A DNA stretch of 64,000 nucleotides from Cottoperca gobio (Eukaryota > Chordata > Actinopteri > Perciformes > Bovichtidae): assembly GCF_900634415.1 (NCBI RefSeq), contig NC_041375.1, forward strand, positions 20,187,041 to 20,251,040, written 5' to 3'. Positions 10,901 to 22,300 of the stretch are shown in pieces. The stretch's first letter is position 1; each line of letters opens with the position of its first letter. The notes under the pieces are model-generated. The model was not told where the DNA came from and did not search any database. It saw only the letters and a program-made list of their open reading frames with translations. A program made the translations under genes and the position numbers.

Positions 10901-13222
10901 TCGGACCCTCCAGCCTGACCACAGAAACACACACAGCATACAGGAATAGCACAGGTAAGATCACTAAATATCTTAACCTATCACTTGACTTCAAGAGGTT
11001 TTAATGAATATTAGTGTCCCAATTCGGACTGAAAGCATCTTGACACAGTTACCCACATTCAACATGTCCCTAATTTCTGTTTCTGTGTGGGCCAAGAAGG
11101 ATTTAAAAATTGCTCTTGATTACAGGATTTAAAAAGCATCCTCATTTAGGGGTCAGTCAGTGTGTCAGTGTACTCTGTTCTATCAATTGCCTGACTGACA
11201 GATGGTGTAGTCTAAAAAGGATTTGACTGTCATGGTGATATTTGATTCTTTCTCCCTATTAGGTCTTTCACAAGCTATGCTTTTTTTAGTTTAATTAAGC
11301 AAATGGAATAGGAGGAATAGTTTTGGAAAATGATGGTTCTTTGCTTTCTTGCAAAGGTTTAGATGAGAAGATTGATACCACTCTCATGTCTGTACACTGC
11401 CAGCAGCCAGGTAGCTTAGCTTAGCACAAAGACTGGAAACAGCTAGCCTGTCTCTGTCCAAAGTTAACTAAATCCGGGTCATGTCTAGATTGTAACCATC
11501 GATTAGCCAAAATCTCACAAGATGGTTATGGTTAGCATAGGTTGTGAGTGTTACCATCTAGACACGACCCAAAATCCACTCACGGGCACTTCTAAAGATC
11601 ACAAATGAACACGTTATATGTTGTTTGTTTGTGCAAAAACGTTTCGGTTTCACAGGAGGTTGTGTGCAGAATAATTTCTTGGCCGGAAGCAGTGACTTTT
11701 ATATTCCTCAAAATGTCAAACTATGTTCGAAATGTGAGTGAAAAACTTCCAGAGCTCTAAATTGAGTCGACAACTACAATACCTGATGTGGTTTGTTGAT
11801 ATGGTTGCATAGACAAGCTACGAAGAAGCATGCCCAACCTGATCCGAGCTCCCAGCATGCCCAGTGTTCCCAGCATTCCATGCCTGGCTTCCCCTGTCAA
11901 CCCACCCTCCCACGGCCCTTCCTCCTTGCCAATGATATCCTCCCTCCGGAGCAGCCAGAGCTTTGACTCATCCAGTGGGCTTGCACGACTCCAGTCCTCC
12001 AGTAAGACTCTTTTCTTCAAGTCTATGAATAAATCAGCCGTATACGGCTAATTTTTTTCATGAGTGAATATTGAGCGCTGTTTTCTGAAGGCATGGCAAT
12101 TTCAAATGCAGTGATTGCAATTCTGTCACTGATGTTGGACTTCTTGCTCCCTTGCTGTGTTTCAGTTCCATCCCCAGGCCAGCTCACGCAGCGAGTCCAG
12201 AGCGTGGGGAACTTCCCAAACACTTCCCGACACCCAATAAAAGCCACAGCCTATGTAAGCCCCACGGTGCAGCAGTGCCCCACCTCCAGCTCCCTGTCCA
12301 CCTCCATCAGTCTACACTCCATCCCCAGCAGTGCCGCACTGCCTCAGCCCCTCAAACACAGCAGCAGTCTGGTTCCACAGCCCCTTAAAGCCAGCGGCAT
12401 CCAGCCAGCTGTCACTCGCAGCTCCCTTCCTCGCCCGGCCTCCTTTGTAGGAACAAGTGGAGTTCCACGTGCAAGCAAAATCACCCAACCCACACGCAGG
12501 TAAGAGCATGGGGGAGGACCAAAGTCCTGTTCATTCTAACTTGTTTTATGTTGTAGCCTGAATGAAACATTATTCAAAGGTTTTCAAAATGTGCTCTTTT
12601 GATTTACAGAATATGACTTTACAGGGCAAATATTTAAAGAGGAATTAAATGTTGTATGTGTAAATAACTATAGAATTTGATTGTTCTAGGTTCTGATATG
12701 TGAGAATGTGCCGCTTTTCTTGGTCTTATATTATAATAAATTGAATATTAGGTTGTTTTGAGCTGTTGCTTTTTGTTGTTTTCTGATGTTTCATAGACCA
12801 AACAATAAAATGTATTATGGAATTGGGGAAAAGCACAGGCGTTTAAAGGAATACTTCACCCTTAAATTGACCGATTGTACATCAATTACTCACCGTGTGT
12901 TACCTTGAATTCTTGAAAGAAAAGATCTCAAGGTTACCACGCAGTGAGTAATTGATATACAAATAGTCATTTTAAGGGTGAAGTATTCCTTTAAACATTT
13001 ACACGGATTGTCCTGAGGGAGGTGCTATAGTTAAAAGGTCAAACGTTCAAATGCTAAATCACTTTGTTTATTAGACTCAAGGGGATGGTGCATGTTTTGA
13101 TTTTATTTCATTAATAGGTATTTAATCAACTTCTTTCTGTCGACAGTTTGCTGACTCCTCCAAAGAGCATGGCTGCCCTGAGTGCCCTGAGGGATGGCAG
13201 CTGGAAAGATGGCTGCTACTGA
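2603..13222 (+). CDS. slain1: SLAIN motif-containing protein 1 (microtubule plus-end factor)
   Basis: Coding exons: 2603-3054, 4554-4690, 8058-8174, 9645-9755, 9926-10075, 10610-10954, 11813-12001, 12166-12499, 13147-13222. They join in frame to 636 residues, close to the family's usual size. SLAIN proteins bind EB1 and ch-TOG at growing microtubule ends and support axon growth. Seen here: an N-terminal coiled coil (about residues 24-47, LQELVRKLEKQNEQL), a WCRQVLDH block in exon 2, the central SPQSSVDSE block, an acidic run in exon 6, the LRRSMPNL block in exon 7, and the C-terminal DGSWKDGCY end that marks the family. An SxIP EB1-binding motif (SSIP, residues 499-502) is built across the exon 7/8 junction. 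The LLTPPKS..ALSALRDGSW ending favours SLAIN1 over SLAIN2. Fish carry duplicate slain1 genes, and I cannot tell which copy this is. The start at 2603 is the first ATG; a second start at 2630 is possible. Confidence 0.93.
5300..5570 (+). repeat. Interspersed repeat, copy A (slain1 intron 2)
   Basis: The segment with TTGATACCACTCTCATGTCT and then TAGCTTAGCATAAAGACTGG recurs at 11360-11450 in the same orientation. Blocks of this kind recur across teleost genomes. No terminal inverted repeats or ORF were recognised. Confidence 0.65.
6449..6503. repeat. (TG)n microsatellite
   Basis: About 27 perfect TG dinucleotides in slain1 intron 2. A shorter (TG)14 tract lies at 7961-7988 in the same intron. 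Confidence 0.97.
6895..7290. repeat. Probable interspersed repeat in slain1 intron 2
   Basis: The moderately GC-rich stretch (GGACTTTCACATATAAATGA ... GACGGTAATAACTCTCACTG) resembles a repeat often seen in fish introns. It has no good splice-bounded open frame. Family assignment is from memory only. Confidence 0.35.
8500..8965 (+). repeat. Widespread teleost interspersed repeat (slain1 intron 3)
   Basis: Characteristic blocks in order are GGCAACGTCAGTCTGTGGGT, CCATGAAATTTTGTTCAGAC, AGAGGATGAATCCTGATGAT, TACTTTGGTTTATGAATGAA, GTTAGCATGCTAACAAGCCA, GATGGTGAACACGGTAAACA and GGCTGTTGACTCTTAGTCTT. They match the order of a repeat I know from many fish genomes. This copy is internally shortened, with no ORF. 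Confidence 0.7.
11340..11720 (+). repeat. Interspersed repeat, copy B (slain1 intron 6)
   Basis: Shares the TTGATACCACTCTCATGTCT and CTTAGCTTAGCACAAAGACTGG blocks with the copy at 5300, and continues with a CTTGGCCGGAAGCAGTGACTT block. A fragment of that last block (CTTGACCAGGAGCAGTAACTTCC) recurs near 16430, so part of a third copy lies in the intergenic region before the kelch gene. Confidence 0.65.
12842..12995. mobile_element. Palindromic MITE, TTAA-type (slain1 intron 8)
   Basis: The ends are inverted repeats of about 25 bases: TTTAAAGGAATACTTCACCC on the left and its complement GGGTGAAGTATTCCTTTAAA on the right, for a 154-bp element. The TTAA at each tip fits the target preference of piggyBac or Kolobok elements. 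It has no coding capacity. Confidence 0.85.
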
Positions 13223-13586
13223 ACCCAAATAAACTGAAGTTCAAGAGGTGCACAGGGTAGCACTGCATGGGACCCAACTGATTTCAAATGTTGCCGTCGG
13301 GAGGGCCCGGTCTTGGTGACCCAATAGTGACTGTTAACATTTCTAAAGGGCTCTACTCTTCACTGAAGGCCAAAGTAGAGGCAGTACGGGTCCAGCAGGC
13401 TGGATCTTTACATAACTACCTGCTGTAACACAGACTGACACACTATGAAACCTGGCAATATTCTGACACACTGTTGTTAAATGTGAACTGGATCTTCTTT
13501 GATATGTGTTTTTGATTTGTTATGTGGATAGTTAAGGCTTTCATTCAACAGAATGAAAATTGCTCTGCAGTTGAAAGGATAAGGGG

Positions 13587-14001
13587 AATAAATAGCCCAA
13601 GCTTTTGTACATGCTTTGAATGATTTCTTACGACTAACTTTGCAATTATTGATTTTTGTCGGATATGAAGTTGAACATGGAATTTTGTTACATCCTGTGC
13701 CTGTTAAAATGTTGTGTAATTCATGTTATATTTATTGGCTGGACCTTGCAGCACTTTTGATCAGAATTATGATTAACACATTAAAGTAAATTATCTGCTT
13801 TATTTCCCAAGTAAAGCGTGACAGTCGTTAAAGTAAGTGCACACACATTATCTTTCTTTTTCCTTATTGTTTACACGAGAGCTAAGATTTTTAATGTTCT
13901 TTGATAAACATAATCGCTGCAATGATATTGCACAAAGAGCCCTGATGCTTTTTATGGATGACAAGAATTTAAAGAGGAGGTGAATTTTTAAAGTGAATAA
14001 A
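13587..14001 (+). promoter_or_regulatory. slain1: slain1 polyadenylation signals
   Basis: AATAAA occurs at 13587-13592 and again at 13996-14001, about 370 and 780 bases after the stop codon, so short and long 3' UTRs are possible. 14002-14855 holds nothing else recognisable apart from the promoter/5' UTR of the next gene. Confidence 0.55.
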
Positions 14002-14855
14002 AGCCTTTCAAAACATTTTCGCATTTTTCTGTCTTTAATTTAGTCGACGTTGATGGTTTAAAGCAGGAGAGGAAAATATTTCTCAAAGGGATTAACCACA
14101 ATGATCAAGTGCAGAAGGCTTTGTTACTTCACAGTGACAAGCTGACATTATTCGGTAATATTATTTGCCAGTTATATCATTTTTTAATGAAGATTTTATT
14201 TATTTGCTTATTTTAATTGATGTTAAAAATATTGCTGTACATTTGTTACTAAAAACAATATCAGTCACCAGTTCAGTCTAACCTAAAGAAGCAAAATCTT
14301 TAAATTTTAGCCCCACACACACAATTTAAAAGCAAAAGACCGTCTATTCTAATTGTCTATGGTTGTAAAACAATTAAGGCAGTGTTGACTTAAAGGTGAA
14401 GTGCCTTGAGCAAACAGCATTAAAGTCAGCAATGAAGTCCAATTACTCGTATTGAGTTCTCTAAATTATAATGGGGAGGATTTCTCTATAATTGTAGCAC
14501 AGTTAACGTGTTTACATGGTAGCAGGTGATAGTGCTTTAACTGACAATTGTTAGCTCCACAGGGGAGCCTGGAGCTTAAGTGACTAATGTTTAACAGAGC
14601 AGTGTGTTGATGAGGAATCACCCCAGTAACGCAGAAACTACGCTCATTTGTGGCATACTGTACCATAAGGTGAGTGATTGAAAAGCTATTTCTTGCTATT
14701 TTGGAATTTAGGATGTTAAATTAATGCTTATTATACAGCAATCAATGATATTTGTGCAGATTAATTATTTTTCATAAGATCCCTTTGTTAAATTAGGTGT
14801 ATGAGGACAGTTATTTAGTGTGAGCTTCACTGCGGATCTTCTGGAATTTGAAATA

Positions 14856-15163
14856 ATGCCCAACAAAGCCCAAGAGGTATGTGTAATCTGTTTTTATTTT
14901 CACTTTCATGCATTTTAAATCAGCAAAGATATTCCATTGACACCTTTATTTAAATCATTTTATGTGATTTTGCATGTTTCTTTTGTTGTTTTTTAGGATG
15001 CTGTTATTAACCTGAAGACACTGCAGGACATTTCCAGTCAGCTTGGCTTTGAGTGGACAGTATTGGGGTACGAGCTTGGCTTCAACAGGACTGAGATTGG
15101 GCGATTCCACGCCAAATCTACACAGAAGAGTGTCCAGGCTAGGACCATGTTGGAAAGCTGGTA

Positions 15164-15253
<90 letters not shown>

Positions 15254-15831
15254 CTTGATGTTACGGTTAGATTTAGTCACTGTCTGTGTGCTGTATATTA
15301 AGTGTCGTTATACTTACATAATACTTCAACATTCAACATTTTGTGTTAGTTTGTTACAAATGTTACCTTTGAAATCAACAAGAATTGATCATTTGAAACA
15401 ATTGCATTCTTTATAGATTTAAATATGTGCTGAGGACTTCTCATATAATAAGTGTAGTAAGATATTTCAGTCTTCCTGTGGTCTACTTGGCTTAGACTTT
15501 AGGGCTTTCTAGACACTGCCTCACTGAAATCATTAACTCTCTTCTGCTCCCTTCCTTGGCTTCAAATGTTTCTCAGATGTCCATCTATATTCACAGGTAT
15601 GAGAAGTCATGGGAAAAGCCCAATAAGACCAAGCTGCTGCAGGATGGACTGGAGCGAGCAGGCAGACGGGACCTGGCTGAGAGACTGCACTGCCTCCACT
15701 GGGGCCATCAGAAGCTGAGCCATAGGGTTGAGCTGCCCTCGGCCTTCCCCTTCCTCATCACCGTCCACAAGACCATCCACAACCAAGACGCACTACGCAG
15801 GATCAACGACCTCAACCCTAGATACACTTAA
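14856..15831 (+). CDS. Small death-domain protein
   Basis: Exons 14856-14876, 14997-15160 and 15597-15831 join in frame to 139 residues with good GT-AG sites. Residues about 13-97 read as a death domain: LQDISSQLGFEWTVLGYELG, then an Asn-Arg-Thr-Glu-Ile-Gly turn, a MLESWYEKSWEKPNKTKLL helix pair and DGLERAGRRDLAERL. The pattern is closest to the UNC5/ankyrin/CRADD-like class. About 40 residues follow, ending INDLNPRYT, that I do not recognise. Death domains make homotypic contacts in apoptotic or inflammatory signalling complexes, but the partner here is unknown. No enzyme, transmembrane segment or second interaction domain is encoded, so it may be an adaptor. Further upstream coding exons cannot be excluded because the first exon codes for only seven residues. 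An AATAAA at 15996-16001 fits its 3' end. Confidence 0.75.
15166..15251. repeat. (GT)43 microsatellite next to a splice donor
   Basis: A perfect 86-base GT tract starts five bases after the donor GT (15161) of exon 2 of the death-domain gene. It is the longest simple repeat in the window. Confidence 0.98.
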
Positions 15832-16645
15832 AGCTGGGTTAAAATGCACAGACAGTAGATGTGGCATAGTCGCTATGCTGCACACGGCAAATAATCTCAA
15901 ATAAATGTACGCAGTGTCATTGAACAAACAAATAATAAGCATGGGCCCTGTATATAGCCGTGCCACTTTTTGTCTTGGACGATTTAAAACCTTGCAATAA
16001 AGATGAAAAGCTCATTTTTAGGACTCATTTTTAATTATTTTTATTTAATTCATTTTTATTATAATTCTTTATTGAATTAATCGACTATACAGGCACATTA
16101 TGTTTGTGTTCAGCTGGGTTCAAATAGCCCACATTACAGAATCTAAATGTGCCATGAACATGTATAAAGAAAGAAATATAGACAAGACAACAATAAATAT
16201 AAAAGACAGATAAGCAAACGTCAGACGTCAGAGAATGATGGCACATGTCCTTTTGTTTGGTTGTTTTTCCCTACAGTTCTCTGTAATATGTACCAGAGGG
16301 GAGAAGCTGAAATTGGTTTTGGCAAGGGAAATGTAATAAATAGCCTATTTCACATGTGGTGGGGGTATCAGACTTAAATATTGATTGCAATTGGGTTAAA
16401 CTAATCTTTTCAGTCACAGTCAAATATTTCTTGACCAGGAGCAGTAACTTCCTGGGACCTGCAAATAATATAAATTTAAATATAATTATGTCCTTTCTAC
16501 TGAGTTTCTAATAACTGAATTTTATAATAATAATATCTTTAATAATATCAATAATAATAATAATAATAATAAAAGCACTTCACACAATCACTTTGTAATG
16601 TCTGTTTTTTTATAAATTATATATAAATAAACATTTATTTATTTT

Positions 16646-16691
<46 letters not shown>

Positions 16692-17433
16692 AAATGAGTA
16701 ATACTCCTATCCGTACATAATGCAAAAATATTGACTGAATAATTATTGTTTAATATTGGCATTCATGACCTTAAACCCTTATTTTGAATAAACCTTAAAT
16801 TGACCCAGTTACACAAACCAATCAGAGAGGCGAAGGCTTTCCTAGCAAGGTTGTGTGCGCCAGAGCGGAAGTCAGGCAAGATTCCCTTCAAAGTAAGAGA
16901 TTACATTTTTTTATTTTGGGTTAAAAAGCCAAATTGAGGTAGGGAAAAGTGGCAAACGTGGGGACTGGCACAATAATTATTCGATGATTTATTGAATTGG
17001 ATATGGAGTGAAAACAAAGAACACTTCTACTTGAAACGGGGTTTTATTTTGGCAACGTCTCCCGGAAAATGTAGTTTCAATCCGCGGACCGTATGACACT
17101 CAAACAATCATCTGCATTCACCAGAAAAAATAGAGAAAATTGATACTACTCTCACAGTGACTCTCTTGGTATAATTTATGGACTATCCCTGATTTATTCT
17201 TGACATTATGATCAGTTGGAGGCCGAGAACTAGTGGCTTTCATACACACTGGTGACCGTTCAGCTGGTAATGTATTTTTCACATCTTATGTTTGATTTCC
17301 TTCTATAAACGGATGTTTCATTATCAGCGCACGGACCCTCTCGCGTTTTTCAAGTATGTCAACCGCATTACAGCGGGTTGTTTGACACCTTCGCCGACGT
17401 AAAATAGCAAAATTGCTCACTGAAGTTGCAGCA
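15832..17433. other. Intergenic: 3' UTR, AT-rich repeats, kelch gene 5' region
   Basis: Holds the 3' UTR of the death-domain gene to about 16020, AT-rich sequence with AAT/ATT runs (16530-16575 and an ATT microsatellite at 16646-16688), a fragment of the repeat also seen at 11.7 kb (about 16427-16458), and from about 16800 the likely promoter and 5' UTR of the kelch gene. No further gene seen. Confidence 0.6.
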
Positions 17434-19305
17434 ATGGCTTCGGCGCTGAGTTGCTTCAGTGGTCCCGAGGTGTTGGAGGACGTGAATCACGCTCGGGGTT
17501 TGATGGACGAGTTGAAATTACTGTACGACTGCCGGCTGCTCGGGGACGTTACTATCGGAGTTGAGTGTGAAGAGGAGTCACTGGAGCCCAGCGGGGAGTC
17601 AGCCAGCGGTGACATTGACCAACTTTTCCTATGTAGCCGCAACGTCCTCGCAGCTGCCAGCCCTTACTTCAAAAGCATGTTCACCGGGGGGTTAAATGAG
17701 AGCATGCAGCAGAGAGTGGTCATCCGCGGGGTGGACTCTGAGTCCATGTCTGTTATAATTGACTATTGTTACACAGGCAGGGCGACCATCACGGAGAGCA
17801 ACGTCCAGAGGCTGTACGCAGCAGCCAATATGCTCCAGCTTGAGTACATCAGGAAAGCTTGCTCCAGCTTCATGACAAGGAGGCTGGACCTCTCCAACTG
17901 TGTGGGGATACTGAAATTTGCCGATTCGTATGACAATCCTGAATTGAAGGAGAATGCACAAGCTTTCATAGCCAGGAACTTTAGCCAGGTGTGTAATGGA
18001 GGGGATCTTTGTGACCTGGATCTGATGCAACTGAAGGAGATGTTGTCTCTGGACGCTTTGGATGTGGACTGTGAAAAGAAGGTATGCTCCGCTGCTTTGC
18101 AGTGGATAGAGGCGAATGCACCACAGAAAAGGGAGGATGCACTGCAGGCACTGAAGTGTGTGCGCTGGAACTTGTTCACCGAGACGGACAAGTGTTACCT
18201 GGAGGGCCTCATGGCAAGGCCTTTAATTGAGAAATACCTTGAAACTTTCTTTAACAGGTCTGCAGAGGACATATGCGGTATACCCGCAACTCTGGACTTA
18301 GCAAAACACAGAATAGGTGTAAATGCAAAAGAAATGATTCTCTTCTTCGGCCTACCCAATGACAACATAATGTGCTGCGACCCTTACTCAGAGGACCTGT
18401 ACTTCATGGCTCCTCCTTTAGAAGACCTCAGCAGTCAGGATTACAAACGTTCCACCATGGAGTCCTTAATCGCCTGTGCCACACCTGAAAACAACTTGTA
18501 CCTGGCCTCTCACCTCTCTAAACACTTCTGGCTCTACAACCCTGTGCTCAACAGCTGGCAGGAGTTGGCAGAGAGGCCGCTGGGGAGGATTCACTCTGGG
18601 ATGGGCTACCTCAACGGCCATGTGTACCTTCTGGGAGGAAGAAATCCAGTGACTGATGCCAGACTGAAGGAGGTGGAGTGCTACAGCGTCCAGAGGAACC
18701 AGTGGACGTTTGTGGCTCCTTTGCCTCATTCTTTAGGTAAAATGCAGGTAGTGGCACTAAATGATCACCTGTATGTGGTGAACAAAAGGAGAATGCTATG
18801 CTATGACCCCAAGAGGAATCGCTGGCGCCACTGTGGATCACTGAGAAGGGACAAGCTTCATAAGGCGTGTGTGTATCAGGACCAGATCATCTGTGTGTGT
18901 GACATCCCTGTGGTGAAAGCCTACAGCCCTACCAGAGGGGAATGGAAGAGGCTGGGTGACATTCCCATTGACAGTCGTGCTCTAAATTACCAAGTCATCC
19001 AGCACAACAACAAGTTGCTGCTTCTCACTCAGACTTTACTGCAGCACAACAAAAACAGGGTCCTCATCCATGAGTACGACCCAGCCAGGGACACCTGGAA
19101 GAACATCATGGCAGTGTATGTGTCCACCCTGGGGCCTGTGTGTGTTTCAACACGCGTGTACCCGGCTTGCCTGGGCTCTGCTCACAGCTTCTCTACAGAA
19201 GAGGACGATGACAGTGGCTCCAGTGCCGACTGGGACTTTGATGGGTTGACAGATGCAGACTCTGACTCTGGCAGCTCAAGCTCTTTCTCAGATGAGAACT
19301 GGTAG
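17434..19305 (+). CDS. kbtbd7: Kelch repeat and BTB domain protein 6/7-like (CUL3 adaptor)
   Basis: Single-exon gene, 623 residues. The start is the first ATG (17434), in a good GCAGCAATGG context. Order: BTB domain (about residues 25-150; LFLCSRNVLAAASPYFKSMF, VIIDYCYTG), BACK domain (about 150-260; FADSYDNPELKENAQAFI, VCSAALQWIEA), kelch propeller (about 300-580; HVYLLGGRNP, KEVECYSVQRNQW, RMLCYDPKRNRW, KAYSPTRGEWKR) and an acidic/serine tail (STEEDDDSGSSADWDFDG to SGSSSSFSDENW). The tail and kelch blocks match mammalian KBTBD6/KBTBD7, also single-exon genes. Such proteins present substrates (TIAM1 in mammals) to CUL3 ubiquitin ligase. The chain stops right at the Trp that begins the mammalian ATG8-binding motif, followed by two stop codons (TAG TAA). 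KBTBD2/8 are less similar in the tail. Symbol is by closest family; KBTBD6 and 7 may share one fish orthologue. Confidence 0.9.
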   Translation: MASALSCFSGPEVLEDVNHARGLMDELKLLYDCRLLGDVTIGVECEEESLEPSGESASGDIDQLFLCSRNVLAAASPYFKSMFTGGLNESMQQRVVIRGVDSESMSVIIDYCYTGRATITESNVQRLYAAANMLQLEYIRKACSSFMTRRLDLSNCVGILKFADSYDNPELKENAQAFIARNFSQVCNGGDLCDLDLMQLKEMLSLDALDVDCEKKVCSAALQWIEANAPQKREDALQALKCVRWNLFTETDKCYLEGLMARPLIEKYLETFFNRSAEDICGIPATLDLAKHRIGVNAKEMILFFGLPNDNIMCCDPYSEDLYFMAPPLEDLSSQDYKRSTMESLIACATPENNLYLASHLSKHFWLYNPVLNSWQELAERPLGRIHSGMGYLNGHVYLLGGRNPVTDARLKEVECYSVQRNQWTFVAPLPHSLGKMQVVALNDHLYVVNKRRMLCYDPKRNRWRHCGSLRRDKLHKACVYQDQIICVCDIPVVKAYSPTRGEWKRLGDIPIDSRALNYQVIQHNNKLLLLTQTLLQHNKNRVLIHEYDPARDTWKNIMAVYVSTLGPVCVSTRVYPACLGSAHSFSTEEDDDSGSSADWDFDGLTDADSDSGSSSSFSDENW

Positions 19306-22300
19306 TAAAATGTGCTACTGTGTCAAAGAAATGTTATTTATAATTTATTGGATTATTACAGGGTTCTATCCGCTAGAAGAGGTGACAGATCCAGATTAAA
19401 ATCAGTATTAAAGCCAGCCATTTACAGTAGAAGTAGTCCATCAAAATCTTTATTTCACATGGATGTCAGCTTTCTCTAGTCTTGCAAATGATTATTTACT
19501 GAAGAGAATAAACTCCGCAGAGTTGGTTTCATAAATGCCAAGATACAAGGGCTTTGTTGTTGAATTTATATCATGTGCTGCCAGAATTAAAGACGGTAGG
19601 TCTGGTAGAGTCTTGTTTACACAATAACTCAAGAAAAATAGGTGATGTTAACATAACTGTTCCCCTATAGAGCCATAATTTACCACATTAACAAGGGCAG
19701 CTGAGTGAAGGTTACTCCAGAGATGTAGTATTGCACTTCCATAACATTGGGGGAAATAGCAAGAGACAGATTAACAAAAACTGAAGAACAATCAAAGCAG
19801 CAGAGGCTGTTATATTCTGACTTTTTCTCTCTAAGGTCGTCCTACATTTCCCATAATGCAGTGGTTTCCAAACTGAGCCTTTGGAATGAAAGTAAAGTTT
19901 AATATCCCTTTTCACAGCTGAGACGTTTCAAACGTGTCAAACACAGGTGTTACTAATGAGATAATTAATTGCTGGAACATCGTTAATGTTATTACTTCCA
20001 CCTGTGCTCGTCCGTCAAAAATGTCTGCCGTGAACAAGGTCTGGGAATTTAATTCAAGAGTGCTCTGACGCTGCAATGTTTTAGGTAAAAGATTAACAGA
20101 CTTTTGACGGGGTGGAAAACAAGAACTGGTGACGCTCATCAAGAAAAACGCATCAGTAAAATCCAAAGAATCCTGCTCTTCAGTTCAATGTTGATTATAA
20201 TAGGAATGTGTTGTGTTCATGGTGTGTTACATCTCTGTTGGCTACATTTTTTTTAAAATTTTAATATGGCAAAAAAGAGTTTGGGAACCACTGCCCTTTA
20301 TACTTGATAATGCTCCTCCAGAGCCACAAAAGACTTTATAGGTAACAGTTTGCACAGGCTGAGTAGTACTCCCCATGAATATTCACTTTGACGTGTTTGA
20401 CGGCGGAGGGTCTCTTTTAATGCTCGGGGCTTGTGTTGTGTTGTAGAAAGACAGAATATACATTTCTATTTAGCTTGAGCACACCTGTTTTAGGATTAGG
20501 TGTAAAATCATTACTGTGACTTTTGGGACAGCAGGCAGTTCAAGTGCCTCACAGTTTATGACTTCAAACACATCAAGCAAAGGGCTTTAAAATTTGCTGT
20601 CCTTTTTTATGTTGTTGATGCACTTCAAGATGTCACACACACACCGCCAATGTGTGTGTGTGTGTGTGCACAAGCCAATGTACTGTAAGCTCACTCAGGT
20701 TTAGGCTTCAGTAAAAGCCTGTATGCCATGATTTTAATTTTGTTTTTGAGATGTAGTGAAATTAGGTGATTTTGGTGAGAAATTATACATTTTATGAAAT
20801 TTATTTCAAAATATTTAATGGAGTGTATGTGTTTTCTTATCTATGAATTTTAACTTTAATAATCGGGAACCAAAATGTTTCACAAACTTGAGTATTATTT
20901 GGTCCTGATGAATTGTTTTAGTTGGAGGTAGGTTGTCTGCATGTAGCCTAATAAAACTGTTGCAAAGCCATCGTCCTCCCTAACCGCCCCGTTCACTCAC
21001 TTACCAGTTTATTAGTTGTGTTGAAACAGTTTCTAATGTGTCTACTTTCATTTATTTAAATGTTAGAGAAAATATTAGAAATACCTCCAGTATATAATGC
21101 AATACTACAAACAGCCTCAGAAATTAACATGAAGTTGAATCAACATGTGTAACACTGAATATTATAACCTTCATGAAGGTAGGTTTTATTACAGGGGTGT
21201 TGTATGAGACTATTAGATAGTTACTAGTGGCTAGTTGTACCTAATAAACTGGTAAATGAGTGCTTAATGTCGTACCCTGATGGATAACTGAAGTGTTACA
21301 TTTTTAGTTTTGTGTGTTTGAGTTTTTTTTATTGGACTTCAATAGTTGTAACTCACAGAAGAAACCATGATGCACTAATATTTCCCCACCCACAAACATT
21401 AGTTTTGTTTCGTAAACTCTTATCCAAAAAACAGCAAATTGCAAACATGCATAACACACCATGTATTTAATATCACATGAAAATGTTCTAGGTTTACACG
21501 TAAAGGGATAGATACACATTTGGGTATCAATTTGTAAATGTGAAATGACATTTGTAGATCGCTTCCTGATGGTTTGTGAACCACATGACATTTACTTCCC
21601 TCCTATTTGTTTCTACATTTTTGTCCAATTCATACCACAGGAGATCTGTAACCTATAACATTTTTATGTGAAATTAAAATATGTGTTTACAAAGTAAGTT
21701 TTGCGTAATCAAAACTGTGGATCACAACAAAGGTCCAATAATAAACGTCCATAAAGTAACACATGGTCTGGATTATGAAGATGTTTTTAGTGTATGTTTC
21801 AAATAAACATGTGTCTGATGCAGAAAAGCATTTGTGTGTATTTTTCTTTTTTTACAAACCTTTATTCAACTAGTTGGTGTACATAACACAAAGCACACAC
21901 TACAAGATTAAGATATATTGTAGTATAAAGGTATTTATTTTACTATTATGCTGAAGTATACATATAGCACGGTTTGATTTGTTATTGATTTACAAGAATA
22001 ATGACAATAATCCCATGACATGTCATGGAATTGGCCAGACATTAAATTAAAAAAATAATTAACATTGTTTTATTAAATAAATGATGATTAAATATTTAAA
22101 TTGCATTTTGAATTAATTAAAAAAACAAATAAACGTGCAGATAAGGAAAACAAATTTGTTTCATTAAATATATATTTCTATATTGTTTTAAAAACCTGTT
22201 ATTTTTTTTATTATTTGTTACATTTATTCAAGAAAAGGGGAAAAGAAGTGTGGAAACCAAAAATATTTTTACATTTCCCCAATAAAATAAATAGAATTGC

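Noticed and set aside
15038..15280. His-Thr or Cys-Val repeat proteins in both strands
   Set aside because: Translation of the (GT)43 microsatellite, not a gene.
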